Source: Klebsiella oxytoca NBRC 105695 (GTDB taxonomy: Bacteria; Pseudomonadota; Gammaproteobacteria; Enterobacterales; Enterobacteriaceae). From it: 64,000 nt of DNA. Shown in pieces: positions 1 to 9,995 of the stretch (positions within the stretch are counted from its first letter, which is position 1; the number at the start of each line of letters is the position of its first letter). The position numbers and the translations under genes were made by a program. The stretch spans positions 335,065 through 399,064 of the forward strand of contig NZ_BCZK01000004.1 of the NCBI RefSeq assembly GCF_001598695.1. Direction: 5' to 3'. The notes below the pieces were generated by a model. That model saw only the letters and a program-made list of their open reading frames with translations, searched no databases and was not told where the DNA came from.

Positions 1-19
1 TCAGGGTGAGGGGAAAGAG

Positions 20-1306
20 TTATTCCGCGGTCAACAGATTCGCAATAGTGCGCACGCCGAGGCCGGTCGCGCCCGCCGACCACTGCTCAACCGCAGATTT
101 GCGGTAGGTCGCCGAGCAGTCGATGTGCAGCCAGCCTTCATGGTAATTCTCCACGAAGTGGGACAGGAAGCCCGCCGCGGTGCTGGCGCCGGCCGGATAG
201 GCCGCGCTGCCGGTATTGTTCAGTTCAGCAAAGTTGGACGGCAGCTGGCCGCGGTGGAACTCAGCCAGCGGCAGACGCCAGAAAGCTTCGTTTTCAGCCT
301 GCGCGCTCGCCAGCAGGCGATTCGCCAGCCTGTCGTCAAAGCTGAACAGGGCGTGATAGTCATTGCCCAGCGCGGTTTTCGCCGCGCCGGTCAGCGTGGC
401 GGCATCGATGATCAGCTCCGGCTTTTGCGCCGAAGCATCGATCAAGCCGTCCGCCAGCACCAGACGACCTTCCGCATCGGTGTTCATGATTTCCACGGTT
501 TTGCCGTTGCGATAGTGAATAATATCGCCCAGTTTGAAGGCGTTACCGCTAATCAGGTTATCGGCACAGCACAGATACAGCTTCACGCGCTTGTTCAGGC
601 CGCGAGTAATGGCGAACGCCAGCGCGCCGGTTACCGTCGCCGCGCCGCCCATATCGGACTTCATTGAGTCCATAAATGCGCTCTGCTTGATGCTGTATCC
701 GCCTGAGTCAAAGGTAATGCCTTTGCCGACCAGACAGGCGTATACCGGAGCTTCTTTGTCGCCAGTCGGGTTATAGTCCAGCGCCAGCAGGACCGGCGGA
801 CGCTCGGATCCGCGGCCGACGGTGTGGAGGCCCAGGTAGTTCTGCTCGCGCAGATCTTCGCCCTTAGTGATGCGATAAGAGACGTTATCGCAGGCCACGC
901 TGCACAGCAGGTCTACCGCACGCTGCGCCAGCTGTTCCGGCCCCAGCTCTTCCGCCGGGGCGTTGATGGTGTCGCGCACCCAGTCAATAATGGTCAGGCG
1001 GTTATCCAGTTCGCTTTTCTGCGCATCGTCAAGAGCTGGCCACTCAACTTTGCGACTGCCTTTCGGGCCTTTATAACCCGCCCAGAACGCCCATGCGCGG
1101 TCGGTATCCCAGCCCTCGCCGTCAAGCGCGACATGTTTAATACCCATGCCGTCAATTTTACGCGCCGCGCGCTGAATCAAACCCAGGTCGTCTTTGCCGT
1201 TCAGGTGCAGGGCGATGCCGTCGTTATTCATGCTGTAAGACGCTTTTTCTCCCCAGCGCGCATCGGCTGGCTGAGCGGTAAGCGTAATTTTCATAGCTTC
1301 GGTCAT
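20..1306 (-). CDS. pepB: Peptidase B (M17 leucyl aminopeptidase family)
   Basis: Cytosolic metallo-aminopeptidase that removes N-terminal residues, preferring acidic ones, during peptide turnover. The 428-residue product matches E. coli PepB over its full length and carries the M17 signature NTDAEGRL and the [10 protein letters not shown] metal-ligand segment. The start is set at the ATG at 1306, read MTEAMK, because a good AAGGA ribosome site lies 8 bases upstream; the longer frame adds seven residues without support. It is the last gene of the isc-direction block, 107 bp after iscX, as in E. coli. A weak hairpin lies in that gap, so iscX and pepB may be only partly co-transcribed. Confidence 0.97.
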   Translation of the reverse strand: MTEAMKITLTAQPADARWGEKASYSMNNDGIALHLNGKDDLGLIQRAARKIDGMGIKHVALDGEGWDTDRAWAFWAGYKGPKGSRKVEWPALDDAQKSELDNRLTIIDWVRDTINAPAEELGPEQLAQRAVDLLCSVACDNVSYRITKGEDLREQNYLGLHTVGRGSERPPVLLALDYNPTGDKEAPVYACLVGKGITFDSGGYSIKQSAFMDSMKSDMGGAATVTGALAFAITRGLNKRVKLYLCCADNLISGNAFKLGDIIHYRNGKTVEIMNTDAEGRLVLADGLIDASAQKPELIIDAATLTGAAKTALGNDYHALFSFDDRLANRLLASAQAENEAFWRLPLAEFHRGQLPSNFAELNNTGSAAYPAGASTAAGFLSHFVENYHEGWLHIDCSATYRKSAVEQWSAGATGLGVRTIANLLTAE

Positions 1307-1327
1307 TATCATTATCCTTCTTAGCAA

Positions 1328-1351
1328 ACGGGCCGCCGTATGGCAGCCCGT
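1328..1351 (-). other. Hairpin between iscX and pepB
   Basis: Imperfect inverted repeat: ACGGGC-c-GCC, loop GTAT, GGC-a-GCCCGT. It lies in the iscX-pepB gap and has no T tract. It could be an mRNA stability or attenuation element. No function is shown by the sequence. Confidence 0.4.
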
Positions 1352-1413
1352 AAAGTTCTTTCGCTCGTTGATTCACTCGGCTTAAAACCACCGGGTAAAT
1401 CATGACGCGAAAA

Positions 1414-1614
1414 TTATTCGGCTTCGTCTAACCAGACTAGCAGAATCGCCTCAAGAATTTTTTCATTGGATGCGTTTGGATCGTCATCAAACTCTTCCAG
1501 GTCGCAAATCCACTGATGCAGATCGGTGAAGCGAACGGTTTTCGGGTCGAGATCCGGGAAAGCGTCGTACAGCGCTTCGCCGATTTCACGACTATCGGTC
1601 CATTTCAGTCCCAT
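1414..1614 (-). CDS. iscX: IscX (YfhJ), Fe-S assembly accessory protein
   Basis: Small acidic 66-residue protein that binds IscS and iron and tunes cluster assembly; its exact role is still debated. Full-length match to E. coli IscX, beginning [15 protein letters not shown]. It is rich in Asp and Glu (for example EEFDDD), as expected of the family. The start follows the fdx stop by one base, so it is translated as part of the hscBA-fdx-iscX tail of the isc operon. Confidence 0.96.
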   Translation of the reverse strand: MGLKWTDSREIGEALYDAFPDLDPKTVRFTDLHQWICDLEEFDDDPNASNEKILEAILLVWLDEAE

Positions 1615-1615
1615 A

Positions 1616-1951
1616 TTAATGCTCGCGTGCGTGGTTGATGGTGTAACGCGGAATTTCGATGACCAAATCTTCGTCAGTCACCCGCGCCTGGCAGCTCAGA
1701 CGGCTGTCGGGTTCAAGCCCCCAGGCCTTATCCAGCATGTCGTCTTCATCTTCGGTACTTTCAGCCAGCGAGTCAAAGCCTTCGCGCACGATGCAGTGGC
1801 AGGTGGTGCAGGCACAGGATTTTTCGCAGGCGTGTTCAATCTCAATGCCGCTACGCAGAGCAGCATCAAGAATGGTCTCACCGGTCTCAGCTTCCACAAC
1901 TACGCCATCCGGACACAGGTCCTGGTGGGGCAGAAAAACAATTTTTGGCAT
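1616..1951 (-). CDS. fdx: Adrenodoxin-type [2Fe-2S] ferredoxin
   Basis: Electron carrier of the ISC machinery that supplies electrons for cluster assembly on IscU. It has 111 residues. The four cluster ligands are visible as C42, C48 and C51 (in [11 protein letters not shown]) and C87 (in RLSCQARV), the vertebrate-type ferredoxin pattern. It starts one base after the hscA stop and is followed directly by iscX, so it is translationally packed inside the isc operon. Confidence 0.98.
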   Translation of the reverse strand: MPKIVFLPHQDLCPDGVVVEAETGETILDAALRSGIEIEHACEKSCACTTCHCIVREGFDSLAESTEDEDDMLDKAWGLEPDSRLSCQARVTDEDLVIEIPRYTINHAREH

Positions 1952-1952
1952 T

Positions 1953-3803
1953 TTAAACCTCGTCCACGGATTGGCCTTTCAGCGCGATACGGACCGATTG
2001 ATCCATACGACGTGCGGCAAATTCCTGGGTTTGTGTGTCGATATTTTTAATCGCTTCTTTGATTGCATCGGCATCATCGCCTGCCGCTGCGGCGCGTACT
2101 TGCTCCGCGGCGTCATCGATAGCCTGACGCTCTGCGGCGCTTAACAGCGCGGCGTCGGAGGCCAGCGCGCTGACCAGACTTTCCAGCACGCGTGCGGCTT
2201 CAACTTTTTGCTCGGCCAGCATACGCGCCTGGACGTCCTGTTCGGCGTAGCTCATCGAATCTTTAATCATGCTGGCGATCTCGCCGTCGGTCAGACCGTA
2301 GGACGGCTTCACCTGAATTGAGGCCTCGACGCCGGTCGATTTCTCCATCGCCGTCACGCTCAGCAGACCGTCGGCATCCACCTGGAAGGTCACGCGAATA
2401 TGCGCTCCGCCCGCCGGTAATGCCGGAATGCCGCGCAGCGCAAAGCGCGCCAGGGAACGGCAGTCCTGCACCAGCTCGCGCTCGCCCTGCATAACATGGA
2501 TAGACATCGCCGTCTGGCCATCTTTGAAGGTGGTGAACTCCTGCGCGCGCGCGACAGGTATGGTGGTGTTACGCGGAATAACCTTTTCCACCAGGCCACC
2601 CATGGTTTCCAGCCCCAGGGAGAGTGGGATGACATCAAGCAGCAGCAGTTCGCTGTCCGGCTTATTGCCTACCAGAATGTCCGCCTGAATCGCCGCGCCG
2701 ATGGCGACGACTTTATCCGGATCGATAGAGGTCAGCGGCGTACGGCCAAAGAACTCGCCGACGCGTTCACGCACCAGCGGCACGCGGGTCGAGCCGCCCA
2801 CCATCACCACTTCCAGAACCTCTTGCGCCTCAACGCCTGCATCTTTCAACGCGCGACGGCAGGCCAATAATGTACGTTTTACCAGCGGCGCGATCAGCTC
2901 ATTAAACTGGCTGCGGGTCACTTCACCCTGCCAGCCACCGACATTCACCCGCGCCGTATCGGCATCGCTGAGGGCGATTTTTGCCGCGATGGCCGCGTCG
3001 AGCAGCTCACGCTGCAGGCGGTTATCGCTGCGATCGTTCAGGCCAGCCTGCTCGCGCAGATAATCGGCCAACAGATGATCGAAATCGTCACCGCCGAGCG
3101 CGGAATCGCCGCCGGTCGCCAGGACTTCAAATACGCCGCGACTCAAGCGCAGCACGGAGATATCAAAAGTGCCGCCGCCGAGATCGTAAACCGCGATAGT
3201 TCCTTCCTGACCGGAGTCCAGACCGTAGGCAATCGCCGCCGCAGTGGGTTCGTTCAGAAGACGCAGGACGTGCAGGCCCGCCAGACGCGCGGCATCTTTG
3301 GTACCCTGACGCTGGGCATCATCGAAGTAGGCCGGCACGGTGATCACTACGCCGTCAAGCTCGCCCGCCAGCGCCTCGGTGGCGCGTGCGGCCAGCGCCT
3401 TCAGAATATCGGCAGAAACGCGAACCGGATTGAGCAGTCCGCCCGTTGTCTGAATCATCGGCAGGCCGTTTTCGCTGGCCTGCAGGTGATAAGGCAGATG
3501 CGGGTAGCGGGCCTCGATATCGGCCAAAGAGCGCCCCATCATGCGTTTGACGGAGCTAATGGTGTTGACCGGATCCTGAGCGGCGTTTTGTCGCGCGTCG
3601 TAGCCCACCGTCAAACCCGAAGCCTGATAGTTCACCACCGATGGCAGCAAATAGCGCCCCTGATGGTCGGGCAGGGTTTCGGCCTGGCCGCTACGCACGG
3701 TAGCAACCAGTGAATTGGTGGTGCCCAGGTCGATACCCGCCGCCAGACGTCGCTGGTGCGGCGCGGCGCTCAGGCCAGGCTCACTAATTTGTAATAAGGC
3801 CAT
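1953..3803 (-). CDS. hscA: Hsc66, DnaK-type chaperone of Fe-S assembly
   Basis: Specialised Hsp70 ATPase that, with co-chaperone HscB, recognises the LPPVK motif of IscU and promotes cluster transfer. The protein has 616 residues. The nucleotide-binding domain opens with GIDLGTTNS, followed by DLGGGTFD and GGSTRVP; the substrate domain begins near residue 390. The partner motif LPPVK is present in IscU of this same operon. It sits between hscB (15 bp gap) and fdx (1 bp gap). Confidence 0.98.
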   Translation of the reverse strand: MALLQISEPGLSAAPHQRRLAAGIDLGTTNSLVATVRSGQAETLPDHQGRYLLPSVVNYQASGLTVGYDARQNAAQDPVNTISSVKRMMGRSLADIEARYPHLPYHLQASENGLPMIQTTGGLLNPVRVSADILKALAARATEALAGELDGVVITVPAYFDDAQRQGTKDAARLAGLHVLRLLNEPTAAAIAYGLDSGQEGTIAVYDLGGGTFDISVLRLSRGVFEVLATGGDSALGGDDFDHLLADYLREQAGLNDRSDNRLQRELLDAAIAAKIALSDADTARVNVGGWQGEVTRSQFNELIAPLVKRTLLACRRALKDAGVEAQEVLEVVMVGGSTRVPLVRERVGEFFGRTPLTSIDPDKVVAIGAAIQADILVGNKPDSELLLLDVIPLSLGLETMGGLVEKVIPRNTTIPVARAQEFTTFKDGQTAMSIHVMQGERELVQDCRSLARFALRGIPALPAGGAHIRVTFQVDADGLLSVTAMEKSTGVEASIQVKPSYGLTDGEIASMIKDSMSYAEQDVQARMLAEQKVEAARVLESLVSALASDAALLSAAERQAIDDAAEQVRAAAAGDDADAIKEAIKNIDTQTQEFAARRMDQSVRIALKGQSVDEV

Positions 3804-3818
3804 AATTGCTTCCGAAAA

Positions 3819-4334
3819 TTAAAAATCGAGCAGTTTTTCTTCGAGTTGTTCCGCACTGCTTCGCAGTTTATCGAGAAAACGCAGCTTGCGCACGGTATCC
3901 GCCGCCGCCTCCCACGTCTCGTTATTCAGTTGTTCAACCATCAGCTGATGCCGGGTATCAAATTGCGCTTTGACCCGCTTGATAAAACTTTCCAGCCGCG
4001 CTTCATCTTTCGCCTTGCCTATCTCATCAAGCTCTTCGCGCAGTTCCAGCTGTTCCATCAGGAACGCGGTATCGCGCACGGTATGCTGCTCGCTGGCGAG
4101 ATCGAATCCGTGAAGCGAAAGGAGATATTCGGCGCGGGTCAGCGGGTGGCGAAGGGTTTGCCACGCCTGATTGATGGTGGCGGACTGCTGCACCGCGGCA
4201 AGCTGTTCGGCCGCGCTGCCGCTGGCGAACTTGTCCGGATGATACTGGCGCTGTAGCTCCTGGTACCGGGCAGCCAGAGGTTCTAACGAAAGGGTATAGC
4301 TGGCCGGTAACCCGAAGAGGGTAAAATAGTCCAT
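3819..4334 (-). CDS. hscB: Hsc20, J-domain co-chaperone of HscA
   Basis: J-protein that stimulates the HscA ATPase and delivers IscU to it. The start is the ATG at 4334, giving 171 residues beginning [10 protein letters not shown], exactly the usual length; the longer frame adds 25 non-conserved residues. The J-domain HPD triad is H32-P33-D34, and the C-terminal helical IscU-binding domain follows. The 75-bp gap to iscA holds a strong hairpin (4364-4394), which may reduce expression of hscBA-fdx-iscX relative to iscRSUA. Confidence 0.97.
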   Translation of the reverse strand: MDYFTLFGLPASYTLSLEPLAARYQELQRQYHPDKFASGSAAEQLAAVQQSATINQAWQTLRHPLTRAEYLLSLHGFDLASEQHTVRDTAFLMEQLELREELDEIGKAKDEARLESFIKRVKAQFDTRHQLMVEQLNNETWEAAADTVRKLRFLDKLRSSAEQLEEKLLDF

Positions 4335-4363
4335 AACAACCTCAGGGTTAACGAGATAAAGCA

Positions 4364-4394
4364 AACCCCACTTACGGATGTCCGCAGTGGGGTT
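4364..4394 (-). terminator. Attenuator-like hairpin between iscA and hscB
   Basis: Nine-base perfect outer stem (AACCCCACT with AGTGGGGTT) containing a second inner stem CGGA/TCCG. In the minus-strand transcript it is followed by the moderately T-rich TTTGCTTTAT. I infer a partial terminator or mRNA-processing element that separates iscRSUA from hscBA-fdx-iscX. Confidence 0.55.
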
Positions 4395-4409
4395 AAGATG
4401 ACATTGCAA

Positions 4410-4733
4410 TTACACGTTAAAGCTTTCGCCGCAGCCGCACTCGTCTTTCACGTTCGGGTTGGTGAACTTAAACCCTTCGTTAAGACCTTCTTTGACGAAG
4501 TCCAGCTGCGTGCCGTCGAGGAACTGCAAGCTTTTGCCGTCGATCACGACCTTCACGCCTTTGTCTTCAAACACGGTGTCTTCTGCCGCCGGCTCGTCAA
4601 CAAACTCCAGTACATAAGCCATACCCGAGCAGCCGGAAGTTCTGACTCCCAGGCGCAGACCAAACCCTTTACCGCGGTTGGCCAGAAAGGTGTTGACTCG
4701 CGCTGCTGCACTGTCGCTTAAAGTAATCGACAT
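4410..4733 (-). CDS. iscA: A-type Fe-S carrier IscA
   Basis: A-type carrier thought to pass clusters, mainly for [4Fe-4S] proteins, from IscU to apo-targets. It has 107 residues from the ATG at 4733 ([10 protein letters not shown]). Ligand cysteines C35 (TSGCSG) and C99/C101 (DECGCGE) are intact. The upstream in-frame ATG adds four residues and is less likely. It lies 19 bp after iscU. Confidence 0.97.
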   Translation of the reverse strand: MSITLSDSAAARVNTFLANRGKGFGLRLGVRTSGCSGMAYVLEFVDEPAAEDTVFEDKGVKVVIDGKSLQFLDGTQLDFVKEGLNEGFKFTNPNVKDECGCGESFNV

Positions 4734-4752
4734 AACAAACCTCAACTCTTAA

Positions 4753-5139
4753 TTATTTTGCTTCACGTTTGCTTTTGTAATCCGCAATCGCGGCTTTAAT
4801 CGCGTCTTCCGCCAGAATAGAGCAGTGAATTTTCACCGGCGGCAGTTCGAGCTCGTCGGCGATATCGGTGTTTTTAATCGCCTGAGCTTCGTCCAGCGAC
4901 TTCCCTTTCACCCATTCGGTCACCAGGGAGCTGGAGGCAATAGCGGAACCGCAGCCGTAGGTCTTGAAACGCGCGTCTTCAATGATACCTTCATTGTTGA
5001 CTTTAATCTGCAACTTCATCACGTCGCCGCACGCCGGTGCGCCAACCATACCGCTGCCGACGTTTTCGTCGCTATTGTCGAAAGAGCCGACGTTGCGCGG
5101 ATTCTCGTAATGATCGATAACTTTTTCGCTGTAAGCCAT
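4753..5139 (-). CDS. iscU: Fe-S cluster scaffold IscU
   Basis: Scaffold on which IscS-derived sulfur and iron form [2Fe-2S] clusters. It has 128 residues with cysteines C37, C63 and C106, H105, and the HscA recognition motif LPPVK at residues 99-103. It lies 26 bp after iscS in the isc operon, with a clear GGAGAATTC ribosome-site region before the ATG. Confidence 0.98.
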   Translation of the reverse strand: MAYSEKVIDHYENPRNVGSFDNSDENVGSGMVGAPACGDVMKLQIKVNNEGIIEDARFKTYGCGSAIASSSLVTEWVKGKSLDEAQAIKNTDIADELELPPVKIHCSILAEDAIKAAIADYKSKREAK

Positions 5140-5165
5140 GATGAATTCTCCTTATTGGTGCCGAA

Positions 5166-6380
5166 TTAGTGATGTGACCATTCAATGCTGTTCAAATCCA
5201 CGCCCTGCTTGAACATTTCCCACAGCGGAGAGAGTTCGCGCAGACGGCCGATGGAGTTACGGACCAGATTGATGGTGTAGTCAATCTCTTCTTCGGTAGT
5301 AAAACGACCTAAAGAGAAACGAATAGAGCTATGCGCCAGCTCGTCGGTCATCCCCAGCGCACGCAGCACGTAGGACGGCTCGAGGCTTGCGGAAGTACAG
5401 GCTGAACCGGAGGAGACCGCCAGGTCTTTCAGCGCCATAATCAGCGACTCGCCTTCAACGTAGTTAAAGCTGACGTTGAGAATGTTCGGCGCGCCCTGCT
5501 CGAGATCGCCGTTCAGGTAGACCTCTTCCATATCTTTTACGCCGTCCCACAGACGGTTACGCAGGCCGCGCAGGCGGGCCATTTCGCTTTCCATCTCTTC
5601 TTTCGCGATACGGTAAGCTTCACCCATACCGACGATCTGGTGGACTGGCAGCGTCCCGGAACGCATACCGCGCTCGTGACCACCGCCGTGCATCTGCGCT
5701 TCGATACGGATACGCGGCTTACGACGCACGTACAGCGCGCCGATGCCTTTCGGGCCGTAGATTTTGTGGCCGGAGAAGGACATCAGGTCCACTTTCAGCT
5801 GGCTCAGATCGATAGGCAGCTTGCCCACGCTCTGGGTCGCGTCAACGTGGTAAATGATACCGCGGGCGCGGCACATCTCGCCGATGGTAGCGATATCCTG
5901 CACCACGCCGATTTCGTTATTCACGTGCATAATGGAAACCAGGATGGTGTCATCACGCATCGCGGCTTCCAGCTCTTTTAAATCGATAATGCCGTTACGC
6001 TGCGGGGCGAGGTAGGTCACTTCAAACCCTTCGCGCTCCAGCTGACGGCAGGTATCCAGCACGGCTTTGTGTTCGGTTTTGCTGGTGATGATGTGCTTGC
6101 CTTTTTTCTGATAAAAGTTGGCTGCACCTTTAATCGCCAGGTTATCGGACTCCGTCGCGCCGGAGGTAAAAACGATTTCGCGCGGGTCAGCGCCGACCAG
6201 CTCGGCAATCTGATTACGGGCGATATCTACCGCCTCTTCAGCCTGCCAGCCAAAACGGTGTGAACGAGAGGCCGGGTTACCAAAGGTCCCGTCCAGGGTC
6301 AGGAACTGCATCATTTTCTCGGCAACACGCGGGTCCACCGGCGTGGTTGCGGAGTAATCGAGATAGATCGGTAATTTCAT
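5166..6380 (-). CDS. iscS: Cysteine desulfurase IscS
   Basis: PLP-dependent enzyme that converts cysteine to alanine and supplies persulfide sulfur to IscU, ThiI, TusA and others. From the ATG at 6380 ([14 protein letters not shown]) it has 404 residues, the family length; the longer frame adds 29 residues from the intergenic region. The PLP lysine is in [10 protein letters not shown] and the catalytic cysteine loop is [14 protein letters not shown]. The 175-bp gap from iscR contains a long hairpin, the region where small-RNA-guided processing separates iscR from iscSUA in E. coli. Confidence 0.98.
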   Translation of the reverse strand: MKLPIYLDYSATTPVDPRVAEKMMQFLTLDGTFGNPASRSHRFGWQAEEAVDIARNQIAELVGADPREIVFTSGATESDNLAIKGAANFYQKKGKHIITSKTEHKAVLDTCRQLEREGFEVTYLAPQRNGIIDLKELEAAMRDDTILVSIMHVNNEIGVVQDIATIGEMCRARGIIYHVDATQSVGKLPIDLSQLKVDLMSFSGHKIYGPKGIGALYVRRKPRIRIEAQMHGGGHERGMRSGTLPVHQIVGMGEAYRIAKEEMESEMARLRGLRNRLWDGVKDMEEVYLNGDLEQGAPNILNVSFNYVEGESLIMALKDLAVSSGSACTSASLEPSYVLRALGMTDELAHSSIRFSLGRFTTEEEIDYTINLVRNSIGRLRELSPLWEMFKQGVDLNSIEWSHH

Positions 6381-6510
6381 TGCTCTATAAACTCCGTACA
6401 TCGCTTCAATGCAAGGAATCAGGCAACCGGCTGGATGTACGACCGAGTACACAGGATGTCGGAGCATCCCGGCCTGATTCGAAAATCTTTTTATCTTTTT
6501 TACTCAGTTC

Positions 6511-6545
6511 GTTTCAGCTTGCAGCACATCGCTGCAAGATGAAAC
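6511..6545 (-). promoter_or_regulatory. Long hairpin in the iscR-iscS intergenic region
   Basis: Inverted repeat GTTTCA-g-CTTGCAGC, 5-base loop ACATC, GCTGCAAG-a-TGAAAC: 14 of 15 pairs. It begins just after the iscR stop. In E. coli, RyhB pairing near iscS causes decay of iscSUA while a 3' structure preserves iscR. This hairpin sits where that protective structure would be (inference). Confidence 0.6.
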
Positions 6546-6555
6546 TGAACGAGAA

Positions 6556-7047
6556 CTACGCGCGCAGTTTGACGTCGATAGCGTCCTGAGCACGGGTATT
6601 ACGCTGGGATTCATGGTTGTGCTGACGACCGGAGACATCGAGGATTTCCTGGTTATTCACCAGTTCGCCCAGCGTGATGTTATTCAGAAAACCGGTCAGT
6701 CGCTCGCTCAGATCGCGCCACAGCGCGTGAGTAAGGCACTTATCGCCGCCCTGGCAGCCGCCTTTACCCTGACAACGGGTGGCGTCAACGGATTCGTCTA
6801 CTGCGCTGATAACTTCGCCAACCGCGATGCTACCCGCTTCTTTACCTAACAGATAACCGCCGCCTGGACCACGTACGCTGGAAACCAGACCATTTTTGCG
6901 CAGGCGAGAGAACAGCTGTTCCAGATAGGAAAGCGAAATTCCCTGACGCTCTGAAATATCAGCCAACGGAACCGGACCCGATTCAGAGTTGAGCGCAACG
7001 TCAAGCATCGCGGTCACGGCATAACGCCCTTTAGATGTCAGTCTCAT
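6556..7047 (-). CDS. iscR: Rrf2-family Fe-S cluster regulator IscR
   Basis: Global regulator that senses Fe-S supply. With a [2Fe-2S] cluster it represses the isc promoter through type 1 sites; without it, it controls suf and other type 2 targets. It has 163 residues with an N-terminal winged helix (about 28-60) and cluster ligands C92, C98, C104 and H107 (in [17 protein letters not shown]). First gene of the operon. Two tandem type 1 boxes lie directly upstream at 7125-7174, consistent with autorepression. Confidence 0.98.
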   Translation of the reverse strand: MRLTSKGRYAVTAMLDVALNSESGPVPLADISERQGISLSYLEQLFSRLRKNGLVSSVRGPGGGYLLGKEAGSIAVGEVISAVDESVDATRCQGKGGCQGGDKCLTHALWRDLSERLTGFLNNITLGELVNNQEILDVSGRQHNHESQRNTRAQDAIDVKLRA

Positions 7048-7124
7048 GTCTTACTTAACCTCAAACTCGCCCCTGCCCGGGCTTTTTATTAATATGGGTA
7101 TTGCATAGCAAGGGCAAGTCTGAC

Positions 7125-7149
7125 ATTCCCGAGTAAATTGGTCAACTAT
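7125..7149 (-). promoter_or_regulatory. IscR type 1 binding site (promoter-proximal)
   Basis: 25-bp site read on the minus strand as ATAGTTGACC...CTCGGGAAT. It matches the recalled type 1 consensus ATASYYGACTRWWWYAGTC... with about three mismatches. It contains TTGACC, a likely -35 element of the isc promoter, so bound IscR would block RNA polymerase. Confidence 0.75.
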
Positions 7150-7174
7150 TTACTTGACTGTTTTAGTCAGGTAT
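7150..7174 (-). promoter_or_regulatory. IscR type 1 binding site (distal, near-consensus)
   Basis: 25-bp site read on the minus strand as ATACCTGACTAAAACAGTC followed by AAGTAA. All consensus positions fit except the last base. It abuts the promoter-proximal site exactly, forming a continuous 50-bp tandem operator. Confidence 0.85.
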
Positions 7175-7224
7175 TTGGCTTTCCGTGCCGTTTCACTTCA
7201 GCGCGGCCTGACGCCCTCACTCCG

Positions 7225-7247
7225 CCCCTCTTCCACAGGGAGAGGGG
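7225..7247. repeat. Small GC-rich hairpin repeat upstream of iscR
   Basis: Inverted repeat CCCCTCT / AGAGGGG inside a CCCTCACTCCGCCCCTC context. This resembles the GGGAGAGGG-type intergenic repeat common in Klebsiella and Enterobacter (family memory, not searched). The first bases of the window (TCAGGGTGAGGGG) look like the end of a related copy. A second weak stem, CCGCCG/CGGCGG, follows near 7278-7294. Confidence 0.45.
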
Positions 7248-7298
7248 AACCCGCAACGACCGTGCCAGCATCGCGCCGCCGGGCAACGGCGGGCACTA

Positions 7299-8036
7299 TT
7301 ATTCTTTATTTTTCTGCTGCTGCTCAATTGACGCCAGCATGCCGCGCAGGATGTTTAGCTCCTGGCTTTCCGGACGGGCGCGAGTAAACAAACGGCGCAG
7401 TTTGTTCATCACCTGACCCGGGTGGCTGGCGCGAATAAATCCGGTTGCCAGCAGCGTCTGCTCCAGATGACCGTAGAAACGCTCTAAATCATCCACCAGC
7501 GGATACGGGGTTTCCTCATGCTCAGCGACAGGTTCATTTTGTTCCTGCGCCGCCAGCCAGGCCATCCGGACTTCATAGGAGATAACCTGTACCGCCATCG
7601 CCAGGTTCAGCGAACTGTATTCCGGATTCGCGGCAATCGCCACGTGGTAGTGACACTTCTGCAGCTCTTCGTTAGTCAGGCCTACGCGTTCGCGGCCAAA
7701 TACCAGCGCGATCGGCGCATGCTTCGCTTCCGCAACGCTTTTCAGACCGCATTCACGCGGATCGAGCATCGGCCACGGCAGCGTGCGGGAACGCGCGCTG
7801 GTTCCCACTACCAGGCTGCACCCCGCCAGGGCTTCATCGAGGGTATCAACGATGTTGGCATTGCCAATCACGTCGCTGGCTCCGGCCGCCAGAGCGATGG
7901 CCTGAGAATCAGGTTTAACCAGAGGATTAACCAGCCAGAGGTTGGTTAACCCCATGGTTTTCATTGCGCGGGCGACGGAGCCCATATTGCCGGTGTGTGA
8001 GGTTTCTACCAGTACGATTCGAATATTTTGCAGCAT
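7299..8036 (-). CDS. trmJ: tRNA (Cm32/Um32) methyltransferase TrmJ
   Basis: SpoU/SPOUT-class methyltransferase that 2'-O-methylates position 32 of tRNAs. It has 245 residues and matches E. coli TrmJ (YfhQ) along its length. The SPOUT motifs are visible: N-terminal [31 protein letters not shown], and [16 protein letters not shown] at the knot. It lies upstream of iscR in the same direction but is separated by the iscR operator region. It is divergent from suhB over a 120-bp gap that should hold both promoters. Confidence 0.96.
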   Translation of the reverse strand: MLQNIRIVLVETSHTGNMGSVARAMKTMGLTNLWLVNPLVKPDSQAIALAAGASDVIGNANIVDTLDEALAGCSLVVGTSARSRTLPWPMLDPRECGLKSVAEAKHAPIALVFGRERVGLTNEELQKCHYHVAIAANPEYSSLNLAMAVQVISYEVRMAWLAAQEQNEPVAEHEETPYPLVDDLERFYGHLEQTLLATGFIRASHPGQVMNKLRRLFTRARPESQELNILRGMLASIEQQQKNKE

Positions 8037-8156
8037 TATGGTTCTTCGGCTAAAGATTATTCGTGCATGCTATCATAAAACGGAGACATAAGCAGATTTC
8101 ACTGTTACTATATGCGCCGTTTTTTCCCGTTCTTTAACATCCAGTGAGAGATACCG

Positions 8157-8960
8157 ATGCATCCGATGCTGAACATCGCCGTGCGCGCAGCGCGCAAGGC
8201 GGGTAATTTAATTGCCAAGCACTACGAAACCCCTGACTCCGTAGAAACCAGCCAGAAAGGCAGCAATGATTTTGTGACCAACGTCGATAAAGCCGCAGAG
8301 GCGATGATTATCGAAACCATTCGCAAATCTTACCCGCAGCACACCATCATCACCGAAGAAAGCGGTGAGCACGCTGGTGAAGATCAGGATGTTCAATGGG
8401 TTATCGATCCACTGGATGGCACCACCAACTTTGTAAAACGTCTGCCCCACTTCGCCGTCTCCATTGCCGTACGCATTAAAGGCCGTACTGAAGTAGCCGT
8501 GGTTTACGATCCAATGCGTAACGAACTGTTTACCGCAACCCGCGGTCAGGGCGCGCAGCTGAACGGCTACCGCCTGCGCGGCAGCAGCGCTCGCGATCTC
8601 GATGGCACGATCATCGCCACCGGCTTCCCGTTCAAAGCAAAACAGCACGCGACCTCCTACATGAACATCCTCGGCAACATGTTTACCGAATGCGCGGACT
8701 TCCGCCGTACCGGTTCCGCCGCCCTGGATCTGGCCTACGTTGCTGCTGGCCGCGTTGACGGCTACTTTGAAATCGCGCTGAAACCGTGGGATTTCGCGGC
8801 CGGCGAGCTGATCGCCCGTGAAGCCGGCGCTATCGTCTGCGACTTTACCGGTGGCCATAACTACCTGCTGACCGGCAACATCGTTGCAGGCAACCCGCGC
8901 GTTGTGAAAGCGATGCTGGCCAATATGCGCGAGCAGCTGAGCGAAGCGCTGAAGCGTTAA
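8157..8960 (+). CDS. suhB: Inositol-1-monophosphatase / Nus factor SuhB
   Basis: Mg-dependent inositol monophosphatase-fold protein. In E. coli its main role is as part of the rRNA antitermination complex with NusA/NusB rather than in metabolism. It has 267 residues, the family length. Metal-site motifs are E67 (EESG), DPLDGTTNF (84-92) and the C-terminal WDFAAGELIAREAG. A GAGAG ribosome site precedes the ATG. A strong hairpin-T-tract terminator follows at 8981. Confidence 0.97.
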   Translation: MHPMLNIAVRAARKAGNLIAKHYETPDSVETSQKGSNDFVTNVDKAAEAMIIETIRKSYPQHTIITEESGEHAGEDQDVQWVIDPLDGTTNFVKRLPHFAVSIAVRIKGRTEVAVVYDPMRNELFTATRGQGAQLNGYRLRGSSARDLDGTIIATGFPFKAKQHATSYMNILGNMFTECADFRRTGSAALDLAYVAAGRVDGYFEIALKPWDFAAGELIAREAGAIVCDFTGGHNYLLTGNIVAGNPRVVKAMLANMREQLSEALKR

Positions 8961-8980
8961 TTTCTCACCGCATGAAAAAC

Positions 8981-9008
8981 AAAAAGGAAGCCGCGGCTTC
9001 CTTTTTTT
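8981..9008. terminator. Bidirectional intrinsic terminator (suhB / NicO gene)
   Basis: Stem AAGGAAGCC/GGCTTCCTT with a two-base GC centre, an A-run on the left and seven Ts on the right. It lies between convergent suhB and the exporter gene, so it can terminate from both sides. Confidence 0.9.
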
Positions 9009-9014
9009 ATCGCT

Positions 9015-9995
9015 TCAAAACGGACGCAGGCCGCCGCCCGATGGCATCGCGCTGCTCCACATCACTATCGCCGCCGCCAGTAAGATGACGCCTCCGGCCA
9101 GCGCCAGCGTTGCCCAGCCAATCTGCTTCCACAGCGCCGGCGCCCGGCCGGCGCTCAGCCTGACCGCCAGCTGACGGAAGCCATGCACCAGCAGGGCCAG
9201 CGCGCTAATCGTTAACGAGGTACCTGCCGCCATCGCCATCGCGGCCGCCATGCCCCAGCTAAATACGCCGATAACCTTGCTGAATAACAGCACCATAATC
9301 GCTCCGGAGCAGGGCCGCATCCCCATTGACAGCACGATAGCCAGCCGCGCCCGCCAGTCGTCGCCGCTTTGCAGCTGTTCCGGCGCCGGCAGATGCTGAT
9401 GCCCGCAGCCGCAGTTGGCGTGATGAACGTGATGCGCGGTGAAGGCGGTGAATGTCGGCCGGCGCAGCAGTACGCGCAGCTTTTTTAGCGCACGCCAGCA
9501 CAGCAAAAGGCCCAGCGCGCCGACCAGCAGATAGCTTCCCTTTTCCAGCCAGAAGCTGCTCAGATGCAGCTGTCTTGCCGGCAGCCGCAGCAGCGTCAGC
9601 ACCACGACGATTAAGGCGATGGCCACCAGCCCCTGCAGCAGCGAGGCGGCCAGGGTCAGACCGATGCTCGATTTCAGCTTCGATGGATGGGTTGCCAGCC
9701 AGGTGGTTATGACCACCTTGCCATGCCCCGGCCCCAGCGCATGCAGGACGCCGTAGGCGAAGCTAAATCCCAGCAGCGACAGCCCGGCAGCGGCAGGATT
9801 CTCCGCAACCGCCTGCAGAAGCCGACTCAGTTCGACATTCAGCGCGCGCTGCCAGACCGCGCTTTGCAGCAGCACCTGCGGCCAGGCCCGCCATAGCCAG
9901 AAGCCAGCTCCGGCTGCCAGCAGCAGAAACAGCGCCAGCGGCCACAGCTGACGCCAGCGCGGCGAACGGCCGTTTTGTGCAAAAATCACTGACAT
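9015..9995 (-). CDS. NicO/RcnA-family nickel-cobalt exporter-like membrane protein
   Basis: Inner-membrane transporter of the NicO superfamily, probably exporting Ni2+ or Co2+ or moving a related metal. It has 326 residues with about six hydrophobic segments. Family motifs are HALGPGHGK at 85-93 and MRPCSGAI at 226-233. A His/Cys-rich loop (HHVHHANCGCGHQH, residues 188-201) is a plausible metal-binding segment. The start overlaps the end of the DUF1007 gene by 10 bp, so the two are translationally coupled. In K-12 this slot between suhB and csiE holds yfhR. Metal specificity cannot be read from the sequence. Confidence 0.85.
   Translation of the reverse strand: MSVIFAQNGRSPRWRQLWPLALFLLLAAGAGFWLWRAWPQVLLQSAVWQRALNVELSRLLQAVAENPAAAGLSLLGFSFAYGVLHALGPGHGKVVITTWLATHPSKLKSSIGLTLAASLLQGLVAIALIVVVLTLLRLPARQLHLSSFWLEKGSYLLVGALGLLLCWRALKKLRVLLRRPTFTAFTAHHVHHANCGCGHQHLPAPEQLQSGDDWRARLAIVLSMGMRPCSGAIMVLLFSKVIGVFSWGMAAAMAMAAGTSLTISALALLVHGFRQLAVRLSAGRAPALWKQIGWATLALAGGVILLAAAIVMWSSAMPSGGGLRPF

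Noticed and set aside
7278..7294. Short CCGCCG/CGGCGG stem after trmJ as a terminator
   Set aside because: Only six pairs and no T tract on either strand.
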